Below are positions 18,757 to 31,472 of a DNA stretch of 64,000 nt, in pieces. The stretch lies in the NCBI GenBank assembly GCA_043228905.1, contig JBHGNT010000022.1, positions 5,270,001 through 5,334,000 on the forward strand. Direction: 5' to 3'. The notes beneath the pieces are model-generated. The model was not told the origin of the DNA. It saw nothing but the letters and a program-made list of their open reading frames with translations, and searched no databases. Each line of letters begins with the position of its first letter. Within the stretch, counting starts at the first letter, position 1. Origin of the DNA: Azolla caroliniana. Taxonomy: Eukaryota > Polypodiophyta. The translations under genes and the position numbers were made by a program.

Positions 18757-21700
18757 TTACAACCCATGTACAATATTGGGAGCCATCAGTTGAAACAGCC
18801 ACCTAGGTGCCTGGTAATTCCACTTAGGCCTCGATGAAGATTTGACTAGCATGGGAGAGCTACTCCATTTCAGCAAGAACTTTGACCTTACCCTTTCTGC
18901 TTCTTCTGAATCCCCTTGAATCGAATCATACCGACCGCGCAACCAAGCCACAAGATCAAACCAGATATTTAACATCATCTCCCCGCATGAAATCTTTTGT
19001 TGCTGAAAAACAACCTTACAACGCTTGATCCAGATGTGCCAGGCCGTCAAACAGGCCATCATAAGCCAAATCTCCTCCAAATATTCCAGAATTTGTGCCT
19101 GGTCTCACCCCATCACATTGGAACACGCTACCACCTTGCACTATAAATCCATGTCCTTGTGGGTTTAACCGTTCACCCCAGCTTTCCCCTTTTAAGGAAA
19201 ACCTTTGTATTGAGCCCCACATAATGTTCCCTTTCACACCACAGGCTGCCACGATTCGAAGGTTTCTACTCCAAATACTAATCGCCTCCGTACAATTCCA
19301 AAAATAGTGAGAGATTGATTCCAAAGCCTGTCCACATAACTTACAGCTAGCTTCACCACCACGGGAGCTCAACCACTCGCCTACAGGTACCGCCTTGTGG
19401 CTAAGAAGCCACCACCAAGCCTTAATTTTTTCTGACATATCCAATGCTCATAGTCTCCTCCAAAACGACTTCAAATCGTCATCTGAAATGCCTTTATCCT
19501 TCTAGCTGTTGCGAATCATTCCAACATCCACGATTTTGGAGCCAACAATTCGTCTTCCTAGCTTGGTATTGTATTCAAAAACTTTTTCAAGTTTTTTGTT
19601 CCTGGTGTCTGCCACCAAACCTCCAATGGGTCCCACTCCAAATCATATAAGGGCTTGTTATTGTAAAGCCATATTTTACAATCATGATCCAGTGTCTTAG
19701 GGTCTGGGTTCAATTGCCACCACTTACCCTCCAACACTACCACCCACACTGCCATCCACCTGCCATCATTTGTCAAAGAACTTCGATTACCCCACAAACG
19801 ATCCTCGCTAGTTGAGCACCTACCACGGATAAGTTGTGCGTCACCCTCACCTACAAACGAGCCCAACCAAACTGTCTCTTCCGCAGTCAACTTATCCAAT
19901 CCATCAACAACCCCATCTATCATTTAGGTTACCTTCACTAGTCTTCCAGTAATCCTACAATTAATAGTCTGACCCCCCGTCCGCCTGTTCATGCTAAAAA
20001 CCTCCCAATCGTGTACTGACCGAATCTTGTACCCTAGCATCTTCCCCCAAGGCAAGTACTTTTGTTGTCCAAGCATCTTACCATCTTCACTTCTAATCCT
20101 AGGGTTCCAAAACAACGGTTGTCATAGCTGTTCATCTAGTGTTTTCGGTTGCATTAAGACTAACCCTTCTCTTAAACTTGACCATGCCTTCATTACGGCG
20201 TGAACCACTCTATCCTCCATGCTAGCTGGTTCTTTCAACTTTAGAGCTGGACTGAACAACCACCATGTATTTGCCTACCAAGGACCACCATTCCTGGGAC
20301 ACCAAAGGTAAACTCTATTCCTAAGGAGCACCTTCCACAATTGTGGTCCGGGTTGCAAATTTCACACTAAAAGCTTACCAAGTAGAGCTTTACTTTGGTG
20401 AACCGGATCCACCAGTCCAAGTCCTCCCTCATTCTTTGTCTTAACTAAACAACCCCACGCCACTTTAGTTGATGCCATTTCATTGTCTCTACCCGACCAC
20501 AAGAAGCCTCTTACCATTGCCTTAATATTTTTTTGCAGGCTTTGTCTAACATCCAACATGCCACGGAATGCCACATGGTGGCCAGCAAAATATGGTTCAC
20601 CACCACAACCCTACCAGCAAGGGAGAGCTTTACTGATGCCCACAACCGAAGCTTTTTTCTAATTTTGTCTTTGACCTACTCAAGCTGCTGATTTTTAGGT
20701 GTCTCAACTCCCACCAAAAAGCCCAAATACTTAACAGCCATGCCATTGGGGACCCATTGAAAATCAACGTTGGGACACCATAACGGTCGTGGGTTTGAAC
20801 TTACCCAGAATCCTCTACTTTTGTTCCAATTAATTTTCCCCCCTGATGCATCGCAAAACCACTCAATCCGTCCTTCCGCCTTTTGTAAATTAGTATCATT
20901 CCCTTGCAAGTAAAGCATAGTGTCATCTGCATACTCAAAGTCCAGCAACTCCTTACTCGCATGTGGGATAGCTAAACCTCTTATTCCTGCATCCGATTTG
21001 TTCAAAAAGAAAGAGAATGCTTTTGTAATAAATAAGAAAATATAGGGGGCCAGCGGGCACCCCTGTCTAACATACCTACGTAATGGAATCGATGGGCCAC
21101 GATGCCCTATCACTAACACCCTACTCGAACTTCCTTTGTAAAGGGCTAGCACAGTTGATCGCCATTTTAAAGGTAGACCCAACCTTTCCATGACTTTATC
21201 TAAAAAAGGCCACTAAACTCTGTCATATGCCTTCTCAAAGTCAAGCATGAGACAGGCAATGTGTTGATTGGTTTTCTTTGCCAAGGCAATCGCCTCCCAA
21301 AATGTCAGCACTTTATCAATTATGCATTTGTTTTCCATGAACCCTGTTTGTCCAACATGGATTAGTTCCTACAGGTAGGGTTTTACCCTCTTGGCTAGTA
21401 TATTAGCAAATATCTTATATATTGTGTTTAGCAGCGTGATTGGTCTCCATTGCCTTGCATCAGTTGTTACACCTTGTACCTTAGGAATTAGAAATATCAT
21501 CCCCTCTTGAAATTGCTCAGGTAAGTACCCAACATCTTATGCCTCCTTTAGCCCATCAACCAAATCTGCCTTGATTACCTGGGCAGAACGTTCTACAAAT
21601 ACTTACCAAAGCATCAACCACCTCCTCGTCCAAGAGAGGCCTCACCAAATTAGCTTTTGCCGCATCCGAAATTTTATGTTGCATTCCCTCAAGCACATAT

Positions 21701-23020
21701 TCTATCATAGCAGGTTGTTCGGGGGCTATTGTAACTATCCGAAAGCAACTCATGATAGTGTGAGGTGACCGCCTCCAAGATCTCTGAAATATCCTCCGAG
21801 ATAGAGCCATCTTCCTTAACCAGCTTCGGATTGTAGCTATAGTTTGTTCTAGGTTGTTTATGCATGAAAAATTGTTTATTCACCTTATCCCCATTTTTGC
21901 TCCACCATGTCGCCGAACTCCTAAATAACATCATATTTCTGGATGCAATCAAGCATTGCAACATTTCTTTGGCAGCCTCGAGGCCTGCCCTAGACCATTG
22001 GCATCGGGGATCTTTCTATAGTAGCCTTTGGGCAGCCACTATTGATCTCCATAAACACATTTCTTCCTCCTTAGACCTCGTAATTCTACTTTTCGTCGCC
22101 TTATGGAGATAAGTTGACGTTTCGATAATCTTCCCTCGAAGTTTATCAAGTGCGCCACATCCAACCGAATTGCTTTCCCATATACGCCTTATGTTTCTAC
22201 TCACCTCCACATCCTCAAAAAGTTTTTTGTTGATCTTCACATTGCAGTCCCTTGGTGGTCTCCTCTGCGTTTCTAACGTTACCTTAACCAGCATATGATC
22301 AGAGTAGGCTGACCCTCCAATGATTTCAACATTGGTTCCAAATTTTTCTAGTGTTGGACTGATGTACATTCCGTCTATGCGTGACATGCAAAAACCATGC
22401 ATACCGCAACCTGCTCTCGAAAAACTTAGTGAATTTCGAGGTTTTTTTATTCTTTCACCCCCATTCGACCCATCAGCAAATCCCACGCAACAACCTTAGC
22501 CCCCTGCACCACCATTGGCATACCCCCCACCTTGTCCTCTTTGTACAAAGTCATGTTAAAATCCCCAGCAAGGATTCATGCATCTGCCGTTGGCAGACCA
22601 TCGGCCAATTGCCTCCAAAAAAGGGCTCGGTTCGTTGACGAATTGGGCGCATACACATTTATTATGCCAATTAGACATTGGGCCCATCTAATAGTCACAT
22701 AGATGGCACGTCCCTCCACTATGGTGTCATGACCCACCACAACAACATCTAAAGACTTCCTTATAGATGTACAGACACCCCCTTTCCTACCGTGCTCACC
22801 TTGAGTTGGGGACCAGAATGTCTGCCACTCTCCCTCAAGAGGATTGCCAATATTTAAGATCCTATTCGCACTTAGATGGTGCTCTTGCACCAACAATATA
22901 TCTGGGACCCCTTGAAACTTGGGGATTTGAACTCCTGTCGGAAGTTCTTCCTCTCCAACATACATTTGCTACCCCCTAGACCTTGTATGTTCCACGTGAG
23001 TAATTTCATCAAAACATGAG
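18757..23020 (-). pseudogene. LINE ORF2 (endonuclease-RT), broken
   Basis: The AP-type endonuclease starts with LLTWNIQGLGG near 23015, continues with ILLVQEHH, and the VYAPNSS motif lies near 22650; its C-terminal half is at 22490-22020 with GSAYSDHMLV. RT motifs: RQGCPLAPYIF near 21070 and the catalytic YADD at 20933-20922. The C terminus has a zinc-binding RT motif, CKLCGQALESISHYFWNC, near 19340-19280. There are multiple frame breaks, for example around 21190-21560, 20575-20675 and 19450-19560. It would have copied its own RNA into nicked chromosomal DNA when intact. Confidence 0.88.
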
Positions 23021-23551
23021 TGAAGCCTCCCATGACGGACATAGCCCCTCCTCTTGAGTCCACGCCCAACCACCCTTACTGAGCCTCTCCCATCCCACCA
23101 TAACATCCTGCCGCATTGCATCCTCTATTTCCTCCTCATGGAAGTGCAATACCTCATCGAGGGAGTCCACCCTCTCTTCTATGTTTAGTAGCAACTGTTT
23201 TTTAATGCATGAATCATTGACCCTTCCACAGATCATTTTAGCGTTCATCCACATCACACTCCAGTTATCTCCATTCGAATTGATGGGCAAATTGTTAAAG
23301 TACTTGTTTGCCCTACTGGTTATGGAACTCGAGATCCAATCCATGTTATTGGTTGAAATCTCCAGGTCTGTCAGGTCAAAAGAAAAACAAGCATTTGGCA
23401 ACTTGTTGCGTTCATTGACAACCACATAAACCCCTAGCCCTGGGCCTTCCTCATGAAATAAGTCAATCAATCTCTTGTGAGCTTGTTGGCTAAACCTGCA
23501 CCCCTTGTCGAACCTATCCCTGATTGATCTTTTGGACTGAACCAATTTCAC
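23009..23551 (-). pseudogene. LINE ORF1-like region
   Basis: A 180-codon minus frame directly upstream of, and slightly overlapping, the endonuclease start. It is charged and acidic towards its end, with no zinc knuckle visible to me. Position alone suggests the 3' part of LINE ORF1. The frame could be partly spurious; I do not recognise a specific domain. Confidence 0.5.
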
Positions 23552-23924
23552 CGGAACTCAAGCATCTACGCCTAAAGTTACTTGTCTTGTCTCATGCAAC
23601 TTCTGAGTTTCGGAATTGAGTGGAGAGCTTTCTTGCCCCCTCCTAGTACGCAACCACCCTTTCACCACTCTCAGTTCGATACTTCCACTCTTACCAAGCA
23701 AGGCATAAAGTTTCCTATTTATGTGGGATATCTTAAAATTCTAGTATTCCCTTATCCTCTTAAGGTTCATAGTTACATAACTTAATATGTAGTTATCCAT
23801 TTTATATGTAGTAAAATGCATTAGGAAACTCTTGAAGACATCTATCTTTCCATATCAATTCATTACGCTAATCTTAAATAATTATTTACTAGTTTTCATA
23901 TCGTGTGTGAAAAACCACACGACA

Positions 23925-26507
23925 CCCTATAAGCTCTTCTTCAACAGGCATACCAGGTGCTCCTTTCCCTTCTTCAAGAAACCCTCTAGTTACTGCATGT
24001 AGATCTCCTCCAAGAGGTCCTCGTGGAGGAATGTCATCTTAACATCGAGTTGTTCAACCTCGAGGTCCATGATTGCCGCTATGCTCAACACAGTCTGGAT
24101 GGATGTCATCTTTACTACCGGGACAAAGATATCGTCGAAATCCACTCCTTTCTTCTATTGAAAGCCCTTCACCACAATCTGAGCCTTGTACCTCAGTGGA
24201 CTTCCGGCGTCTCTCAGTTTCAGCTTCTACACCCACTTGTTTCGGAGTGCCCTCTTTCCTTTCATCAACTCTGTCAGTTCGTATGTGTGGTTCTCATGCA
24301 AGGAATCCATCTCATCCTACATGTCACTCAACCGCTTGCGGTTGTGGGTGTCTTTCTTTGCTTCTTCAAAGCTCCCCTTCATCGGTCAGTAAGACATGCT
24401 CTACATCCGGAAATCTTCGGGGGGCTCTTCTCTCTTTGACAGGGTATCTCCGTCCTTGGTCTTCAACTACTAGCTCCTCCGTTTGTTCTTCATCCGAATC
24501 CGATTCGGGGTTTTGACCGGTTCCGGTGTCTAAAACTTCTTCTTCGGCAGGTCCGGATTCTTGTCCGACTCAGACTGGTTCTTCGAGTGTCTTCCGGTTT
24601 CCGTCCGGATGAGTCCTTGTGTCTTTCGACCAATCCCTGTCGATCTTAGAGTTCAATATCTTCTTCTCCAACTCCCAGTCGGCAATAGTCTTCTGTTCCA
24701 TGAAGACTATGTCTTGACTTCGGAACACCTTGTCGACTAAGTCCCACACTCGGTAGCCGAACTCATCATCACAGTACCCAAGGAATACGCATGGGCGGGA
24801 CTTCGTATCCAACTTTTCTCCCTTATCCTTTGCAACATGCACATAAGCGAGACAACCAAATACCTTCAGATGCCGGTAAGACGCGTCTTTATCAGTCCAT
24901 ACTCTCTTTGGTGTGTCTCCTTCCAATGGTGCTGAGAGTGATCTATTAATCACGTCCGTCATCGTCATTAGCGCCTCAGCCCAAAACGTCTTGAATAACT
25001 TTGAATGTGGTAGCATGCTTCAGACTCTCTCCATTATGGTCTGGTGCATTTCTCAAGTTGCACGCATTATATGCTTGAACCACCTTCAGCTTCTGGCCGG
25101 TTTCTCTTTCCACTCTCGCGTGGAGGTCCTTGGAGACGGAGAATACTTGGTCCTTCGTCTTCAGTGGTGATGCCCACAGCTTCCGGCTATGTTCATCTAT
25201 GAACGTCACAAAGTATTGCGATCCAGCATGTGACATCGTGTCCACTTGACACACATCGGTATGCACCAGCTCCAACGGTGCATTCCGTCTCATCTGTGGC
25301 CTTGTTCGGAAGGAGGTTCGGTTTTGTTTGCCGGCCAGGCAGTCGGTGCACTTCTTAAGTTGCACGTCCTTCATCTCCGGAATGAGGTTGTCCTCGGCAA
25401 GTCTTAGCATCCCCTTCTGTTTCATGTGACACAACCTCTTGTGCCACAGCTCACCGGCAGTGTTGGCTACTACGTTAACTTCTTCCCGGCATATCCGGGA
25501 ATGCATCAAATACAATGTGTTGATCTTCCGGGATCGTGTCACGATCAAGATCCTTTTGTTGAACTTCATGAATATGTTCCAGATGCTACCCGTGTAACCT
25601 TCATCAGGTTCAACCGAACCTCCAAAACATGTCGGACATCCTTGAGCTACAACTTGCACCCAGTTGATGGCGTCAACCACACATCTCCTATGCCGACAAT
25701 TCGGCATGCACCTTCATTCCCCATCTAGATAGAACCGTGATCTCTGGCTCTGTAGGATGAGAAGCACTTCCGATTGGGGGTCAGATGGAACAACGCTCCA
25801 AAGTCAACCACCCATGTTGTTTCGTCGTTTACAAGATGCAGCTCACTCTTCTCGATGATTAGTAGCAGTTCTTCTTCACTTGTCGCGATCACCAACATTC
25901 CCTTGCGATCTGTAACCAAAGCCTTCGAGTTGGTTCTGGATTCCCGATCCTTCCAACGAGCCTCTTCATCTAGCAAGCTTGATTTTACCCTTACTAGGAA
26001 CAACCGCTTTCCTTCCGGCCCGGCGTTGGCCAACGTGACAACTAGCGTCTCTCAACAATCCGGGAGGGAACGGAGCAGGAGCAATGCAAGTACCTCATCG
26101 GCCACAGGTACTTCAAGAAAAATTGTTTGATTTATAAGCCCCTGGAATGCATCCATGTGCTCCGCCATGTTGGATCTGTGCTGGTACTAGAGTGTCACAA
26201 ACTTCCGAAATACCGAAACCCGATTTACAGTGTTTTTGCGCTCTAGCATGGTGCTGATTTTCTCCCAAAGCACATGAGCCTTACTTTCTTCATTGAAGTT
26301 GTTGTACAAGTCCATGTCGATGAAGCACTATATGTATGTTGTCGTCTTCATGTGCATCACCTCCTATGTCGTGGCATCAATCTTGTCTGGTTTCTTGTCC
26401 TCGAACTGTACCCGCAACCAGAGATCTTTGACCACAAGCATGTCCCTCATCTTCAACTTCCACACTGGGTAGTTGGAGCCGGTGATCTTGAATATGCTTC
26501 CGAATGA
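23925..26507 (-). pseudogene. Copia-E: old copia-A relative, gag to RT start, broken
   Basis: Read from right to left: gag start MEESFGSIFKITGSNYPVW near 26507-26450; protease WVVDFGALFHLTP near 25820-25770, with the usual Ser of DSG replaced by Phe; GAG-pre-integrase ELWHKRLCHMKQKG near 25460; CTDCLAGKQNRTSF near 25340; HTDVCQVDTMSH near 25260. Then come the integrase C-terminal part (24570-25016) and the beginning of RT up to the EEIYMQ segment near 24000. It lacks the RT catalytic box, RNase H and 3' LTR. Several frameshifts and stops. The 200 bp between the LINE and this fragment have no recognisable feature. Confidence 0.85.
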
Positions 26508-26569
26508 CTCTTCCATTTTCTTGTTTGCTTTGATAACTGTTTGTGCGGAATAGCGCTCAGCCACAACTG

Positions 26570-26965
26570 AGACTCAAACACTTTATGAAAGAACAAAACA
26601 GAAATGGAGGTTTGTACACTTACACAGAAGAGACGACACTAGATGTTTACATGGAAATCCCTAATAGGGAAAAACCACGGGAGCCCACAGACTCCAACTA
26701 TCACTATACGAGAAAGGAGGTACAATGTGAGACTCAGAGGCAACGAACTCGAGCTTTGTATCTTCACCAACTAGCGGCTTCTCTTCTCTCTCTCTCTCTC
26801 TTTGTACTAGTATAATAAAACTCACAACAACAATAACAACAACCCTTACAAATATTTATATTTATATGACTTTAAGACTATTTACAAATATAGCCTTTAC
26901 AAGCACACCAGAAACATATTTGCAAATATGTGTTGTCCGCCGGAATAGTAACCGACGGACAAGAG
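26570..26965 (-). repeat. Copia-E 5' LTR, partial
   Basis: On the minus strand it shows the family palindrome CATATTTGCAAATATG (26916-26931 region), the GGCTATATTTGTAAATAG motif, AAAGTCATAT before a degenerate TATA region and a CT microsatellite. It runs to about 26570 next to a decayed tRNA-Met primer site. Its upstream edge is cut at 26965 by the LTR of the next element. The minisatellite is missing or reduced here. Confidence 0.75.
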
Positions 26966-27371
26966 TGTAGGAATAAGAAATAATATAAGATCATAACGTA
27001 TGTAACGGTTCACGCAGGAAGTGTGAACAGCTAAAAAGACCCTATGTATATAAAGGGCAGAAAACCTCTGATAGAGGGGGCGTGTAATTTTGGAATGTAA
27101 AGAAGCGTATCGTAATAGAATTCTATCTTCTCTGAAAATCCGTGTATAGCTACGGCTAATCTACTGTGTGTCTGGAATACCTGAGAGTGTAAGAACGTGA
27201 GTGTGTAACCATTGATAGGGAGTCAGTTGTAGTCGTCCCCCTTATACCCTGTTAGGTTACGGGGAACCTTCCCCTATGTATTATGCATAGATACCACCAT
27301 TCGTTGTTCCACAATCACTTGGAGGTCTAGGTCGAAGGACTGACCGCAGACCGTGTTCCTAACCGATAACA
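26966..27371 (+). repeat. Tat-like element 5' LTR
   Basis: 406 bp, TGTAGG...TAACA. It contains a TATA box (GTATATAAAGG near 27045-27056). It is followed after a short spacer by TGGCACGCCCGGTG at about 27377, which begins with TGG and is a likely tRNA primer site. Confidence 0.75.
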
Positions 27372-27374
27372 CTT

Positions 27375-28640
27375 TTGGCACGCCCGGTGATCTGTGTCTT
27401 CTCACAGACAAACATCGACGAATGGATGTTTAGCCGCAGATGCCCCAGAGAACCAACACGACAAGACCGGCAAATCACAAGGTCCGTCACACACCAGGCA
27501 GAGGAACGCACACGACAAAAGCCTCGGCTCAGCGACCTCAGTACTACCTTCCGTGATTACAAAGGTGATTCTTCGCTCTCCAAATACCTCGACGATACGC
27601 GGGGAGCACGCTCACCACAACAACACTGTGGTCTTTCCGGACCCGCCGTAGCCCCCAGCATGGCCTTTGTCTATCCTCGCTTTAACGGCGAAACTGACGC
27701 CGCAACCCATATTCGCATGTTCCTCAATGTTTGGAATGCGAACCACATGGCGTAGAGCCTTTCGGAGGCAGTAGCGCACCAGTCGAAAATGACAGAATTC
27801 GGGTTAACATTGGATGGGCGAGCGGCATTTTGGCATTCACAAATGGATTTGCCAACAATCACGACCTTCAATCAGCTACAATCCACTTTCTTGCAGTTCT
27901 TCCATCAAAGGGTCCCACAACGTGAAATCCTCAGATAGTTCTACATGATCAAGCAACTGCCGACCGAGACGATCGTAGACTTCAGCTTACATTTCCAAAA
28001 TTTATGGCGGAAACTAGAATGGAGCCCCGCGGAGGACGAGGCTCAAGAGACATTTCTGGCAACATTACGCCAACCCATACGGACAACGCTCAACAACAAT
28101 AGCGTGAAAGGGGAAACGACAGATATGGTCATTGAACGAGCATTACAGCTCGAGTTGGACAACGAGGAGGAAAGGTTTTCTATGTCCTCCTTACGACAAG
28201 TGCTACCCCAGGACGAGGAACGCTAGTTTCGTCAAGCAATCCAGTGCACGATTTGCTTGAACTCGGGGCATCCCGCAGTGGAGTGCAACATGTGAATCCA
28301 CTGCCCAATCTGCCACTCGAAGGCTCCCACAGTACACAGCATGGACACACAGCATCCCCCACGCCGTACTGAACAAAGGAGGCAAGAAGACCGACCATGG
28401 TATGTGAATCACAACCCACGTGACGACCGGCACCACCGGAATCGTCGGAATCACAATGATTCCGAGGAAGACGAACCAGAGGATGAGGATTACCGTGGAC
28501 CTCCAAGTTATGTTAAAGGGGGATGGCGCTATGAGAATCACCGCCCGACAAACAAATGTGGCGGCTTCAATGGTTATCGTGGGAAGCCGTGGCAATATCG
28601 AGACCACCGGCGCTACGACGAAAGCTCGGGAGATGAGTGA
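27375..28640 (+). pseudogene. Tat-like gag, several nonsense codons
   Basis: One reading frame with decay stops: TAG at 27753-27755, TAG near 27936, TAG at 28224-28226, and a further stop near 28293. The retrotransposon gag domain spans about 27660-28200 (HIRMFLNVW, FHQRVPQREILR, HFQNLWRKLEW). A zinc knuckle CTICLNSGHPAVEC lies near 28253-28294. The C-terminal part is rich in Arg, Asp and His. Confidence 0.8.
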
Positions 28641-28769
28641 CACCAAGAACCACGCCGGAACCAACAGCAACCACCGCGTGCTTTCCGACAAACGAGGCCG
28701 GACCGTGAGGAGCAAGTCACACCAAGGGATCGGCACACACCACCAGGAGCCGAGAAGGGCGAATCAAGC

Positions 28770-30017
28770 ATGCATTGTTTTGTTTGTCAGCAGCCCGGAC
28801 ATTATGCCACGCAATGCCCAGCACGCAAGGGCAAGGGGCCCGCCGTCAATACGATTACGGAGGAAGTGCAGCAAGTCACGACATGCCAGCAAACAAAAAC
28901 GGCTGATTGGGCCACGCAAGATGAGATACGACGACAAGCCCAGGCATGGGTGGAAAAAGCAAACGCGATCAACACAAAGCGCATGCAGAAGGAGTCCGCG
29001 AATATGAGGGAGCACGCGGAGGACGAAGGACCGGTCTCGAACCCCATTTGGCAGGCATTAGCAAGCTGCGAGATAACGTTAACCATGGAGAAGCTGTTGC
29101 AGCTAGTCCCACGCTTCCGCCAGATCATGGAAGAATGGGTGACGGGCATACCCGGAGTGAGCGTCGCTACAAACCTTACTGACGTTAGTGACAGACCGTC
29201 TGTAGTGGATCACCACAACCTGGCTATTACATTCATATTACACGGACAGGAAATTCCTGGATGCGTAATCAATGGCGACTCATGCGTTAATGTAATTAGC
29301 GCAAAAACTTGTGAGCAGTTAGGCATTTCAGAATGGGAGGCTTGCCCATTCTAGCTCCGAATGGCAGATACCCGCTCAGTACGACCATTGGGGTAATTTC
29401 GCAAATAGGCACTATCGTGGGCAGACATCAATTCGACATCTCAGTGGTCATCCTCGCCTTGGACGCCCCAGGGGCGTACCAACTGCTTCTGGGCAGACCA
29501 TGGTTTCGGGCTGCAAATATCAAGCAAAGCTGGCAACACAAGTGTATCAGTTTCCGACACGGACGCAATAAGGTTCGCGTACCTACGGAAGGAAGCACAC
29601 CACAACCCAAGGGTATAACACCATTATACGCAAAAGATATAAATATGTTGGTTGGGGTGGAGGATGCAGAATTAGAGGCATACCTAGATGAGCACCCTCG
29701 GATCATTCCGCTGTTCAAAATCGACGTCATCGCAACCGCGGCAGAATATGCCACGGCCACTATTCTCCAGGATGAGGCGTACGAACCAAACCTAGATTCC
29801 ATATTAGAACTCAGCAGAGCACGGGGGGCATTCGAAAGGGAAACGGAAATTTCAGGACGAGTCACCGCATCCGCCCTAGAAGAAGTTAATGTGGGTACTT
29901 AAGGCCGGACCAGAGAAACACGATGATCACACTACTCAAGAAATATAAAGATGTGTTCACTTGGGCTCATGAGGACATGAAGGGGTTAGATCCCAAGTTC
30001 TATCTACAGCCTGGAAA
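28770..30017 (+). pseudogene. Tat-like protease region and RT N terminus
   Basis: A second zinc knuckle CFVCQQPGHYATQC opens the frame at 28770. The protease region has VINGDSCVNVIS near 29265-29300 and LLLGRPWFRAANI near 29490, with a frame change near 29333-29354. It continues to the RT N-terminal motif KYKDVFTWAHEDMKGLDP near 29940-29995, after which RT is deleted. In the active-site segment Asn-Gly-Asp-Ser stands where related elements have Asp-Gly-Gly-Ser, so activity is unlikely. Confidence 0.75.
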
Positions 30018-31081
30018 ATATGGCCGGCGGGCCTATGGTGGCCGACAACGCAGAAAGACGCATCCAAGTATTGTAGAAAGTGTGATTTGTGTCAATGGAT
30101 GGGCCAGCCCACGGAGGGCGCCAGGATGCCACACCAACCCGTATTATTGTTAGACCCCTTCCAAAAGTGGGGATTGGATTTTGTGGGCCCCTTCACACCG
30201 GCAGCAGCCCATACGGGCAATAAATACATATTGGTAGCCACTGATTATTGCACCAAGTGGGTAGAAGCAAAGGCACTACGAGAAAATACGGCGGCCGTCA
30301 TAGCAAGATTCCTTTACGAGCACATTTGGTGCCTGTTCAGTTGTCTGATTAAGCTCATCAGTGATCAGGGGAGCCACTTTCTCAATACGGTGGTTCGGGA
30401 ACTCACACATCATTACGCCGTAGTCCACAAGAAGAGTACGCCATATTATCCATAGGCGAATGGGTTAGCGGAATCCACCAATCAGACGTTGCAGACCATC
30501 TTGAAGAAAATCATCAATGAAAAAAGAACGGACAGGGATACCAAATTACAGAGTGCATTATGGGCGTACAAAACCAGCTTTAAAACATGTATACAGTCAA
30601 CATCGTTTCGACAGCGTTTGGGTTGGAAGCTGTGATGCCGGTAGAATTTCAGATACCCAGTTTGCGGATTCAGGTACGGGACCGACTATTAGAAGCCAAG
30701 TCGGAGGAGGTACGGCTCCACCAGCTACTCGAACTCGGGGAAAAACGCATACACAACATGACGGTGTTGGAGCAGGAACAGCGATGATGTAAAGCGTTTG
30801 TGGATCGACATTGGAACGCAAGGGAAAAGGCTTTCGCTGTCGGTCAAGCGGTGCTGGTTTTCCAAACCCGCATGGGCCATATACCAGGGAAGTTACGATT
30901 CCGCTGGACAAGCCCGTACTGGATAATTGGAGCGGAACAAGGCACGTTCCAACTAGGTACGCTAGCCGGGGAAGTATTACAGCAAAAGGTGAATGGGTTT
31001 CACCTTAAACCTTACCTGGGCCCTACGCCACCTAACCCATTCACCGCCGGACAGGACAAAGCCAGAGAACCCGCGACGTAA
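30018..31081 (+). pseudogene. Tat-like integrase, broken
   Basis: Starts within the zinc module (CDLCQWMGQP in one frame), then WGLDFVGPFTPAA, DYCTKWVEAKAL and LISDQGSHFL. A TAG near 30454 follows (PYYP, stop), then the NGLAESTNQT motif. The C-terminal part continues in other frames to NGFHLKPYLGPTPPNPF near 31000-31050 and ends at 31081. The 3' untranslated part follows with an A/G-rich tract near 31140-31175. Confidence 0.82.
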
Positions 31082-31472
31082 GTGGACGGCCCCACTTGTA
31101 TCATAATGTAAAAATAGGTTGTTTGTAACCGTTACGGCAGGAAAAAAGAAAAAAAAGAAAGAAAGAGAGAAGGTAGCGACACTATTAAAGAAAAAGGACT
31201 AAATGCATGCACAGACTCCTAGATCAAGAACACGCGGCACCACAATGGCTCACCGCCCAATGAACCCTAAGCCACAAAAAGAAGGAAATAGAAGATCTTC
31301 TGCACAAAATAGAAACCCACCTTCTAACTATCAACACTCCCATCGCTCCTCCCCCTCACCTTCTCCTCCATCCTATCACAGAGCTACAGCCCACCGCAAC
31401 CACTAGTCTCCTCCCCACGAACCTACTCTAGCGATGCCGATCTTCATCACTACTGCATTACGCTGATGGCTC

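Larger units (their letters stand above)
18501..23715 (-). mobile_element. L1-type LINE, about 5.2 kb, degenerate, with target duplication
   Basis: Minus-strand non-LTR retrotransposon: endonuclease, RT and C-terminal zinc motif in order. The direct repeat TAAAGTTTCC flanks it at 18501-18510 and 23706-23715. Next to the left copy is a T-rich tract (18511-18528), the complement of a poly-A tail at the LINE 3' end. This supports target-primed insertion of an almost full-length copy. Many in-frame stops and frameshifts indicate an old copy. Confidence 0.88.
26966..31100 (+). mobile_element. Tat/Athila-like gypsy element lacking the RT core
   Basis: Starts with a complete LTR (26966-27371), then gag, a second zinc knuckle, protease, a few RT N-terminal residues and integrase. 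RT catalytic region, RNase H and the beginning of integrase are deleted at about 30018. Frames contain many stops. No 3' LTR is recognisable before the next unrelated sequence. It is inserted into, or adjoins, the copia-E LTR at 26965. Assignment to Tat/Athila rests on the integrase motifs and primer region and is inference. Confidence 0.8.
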
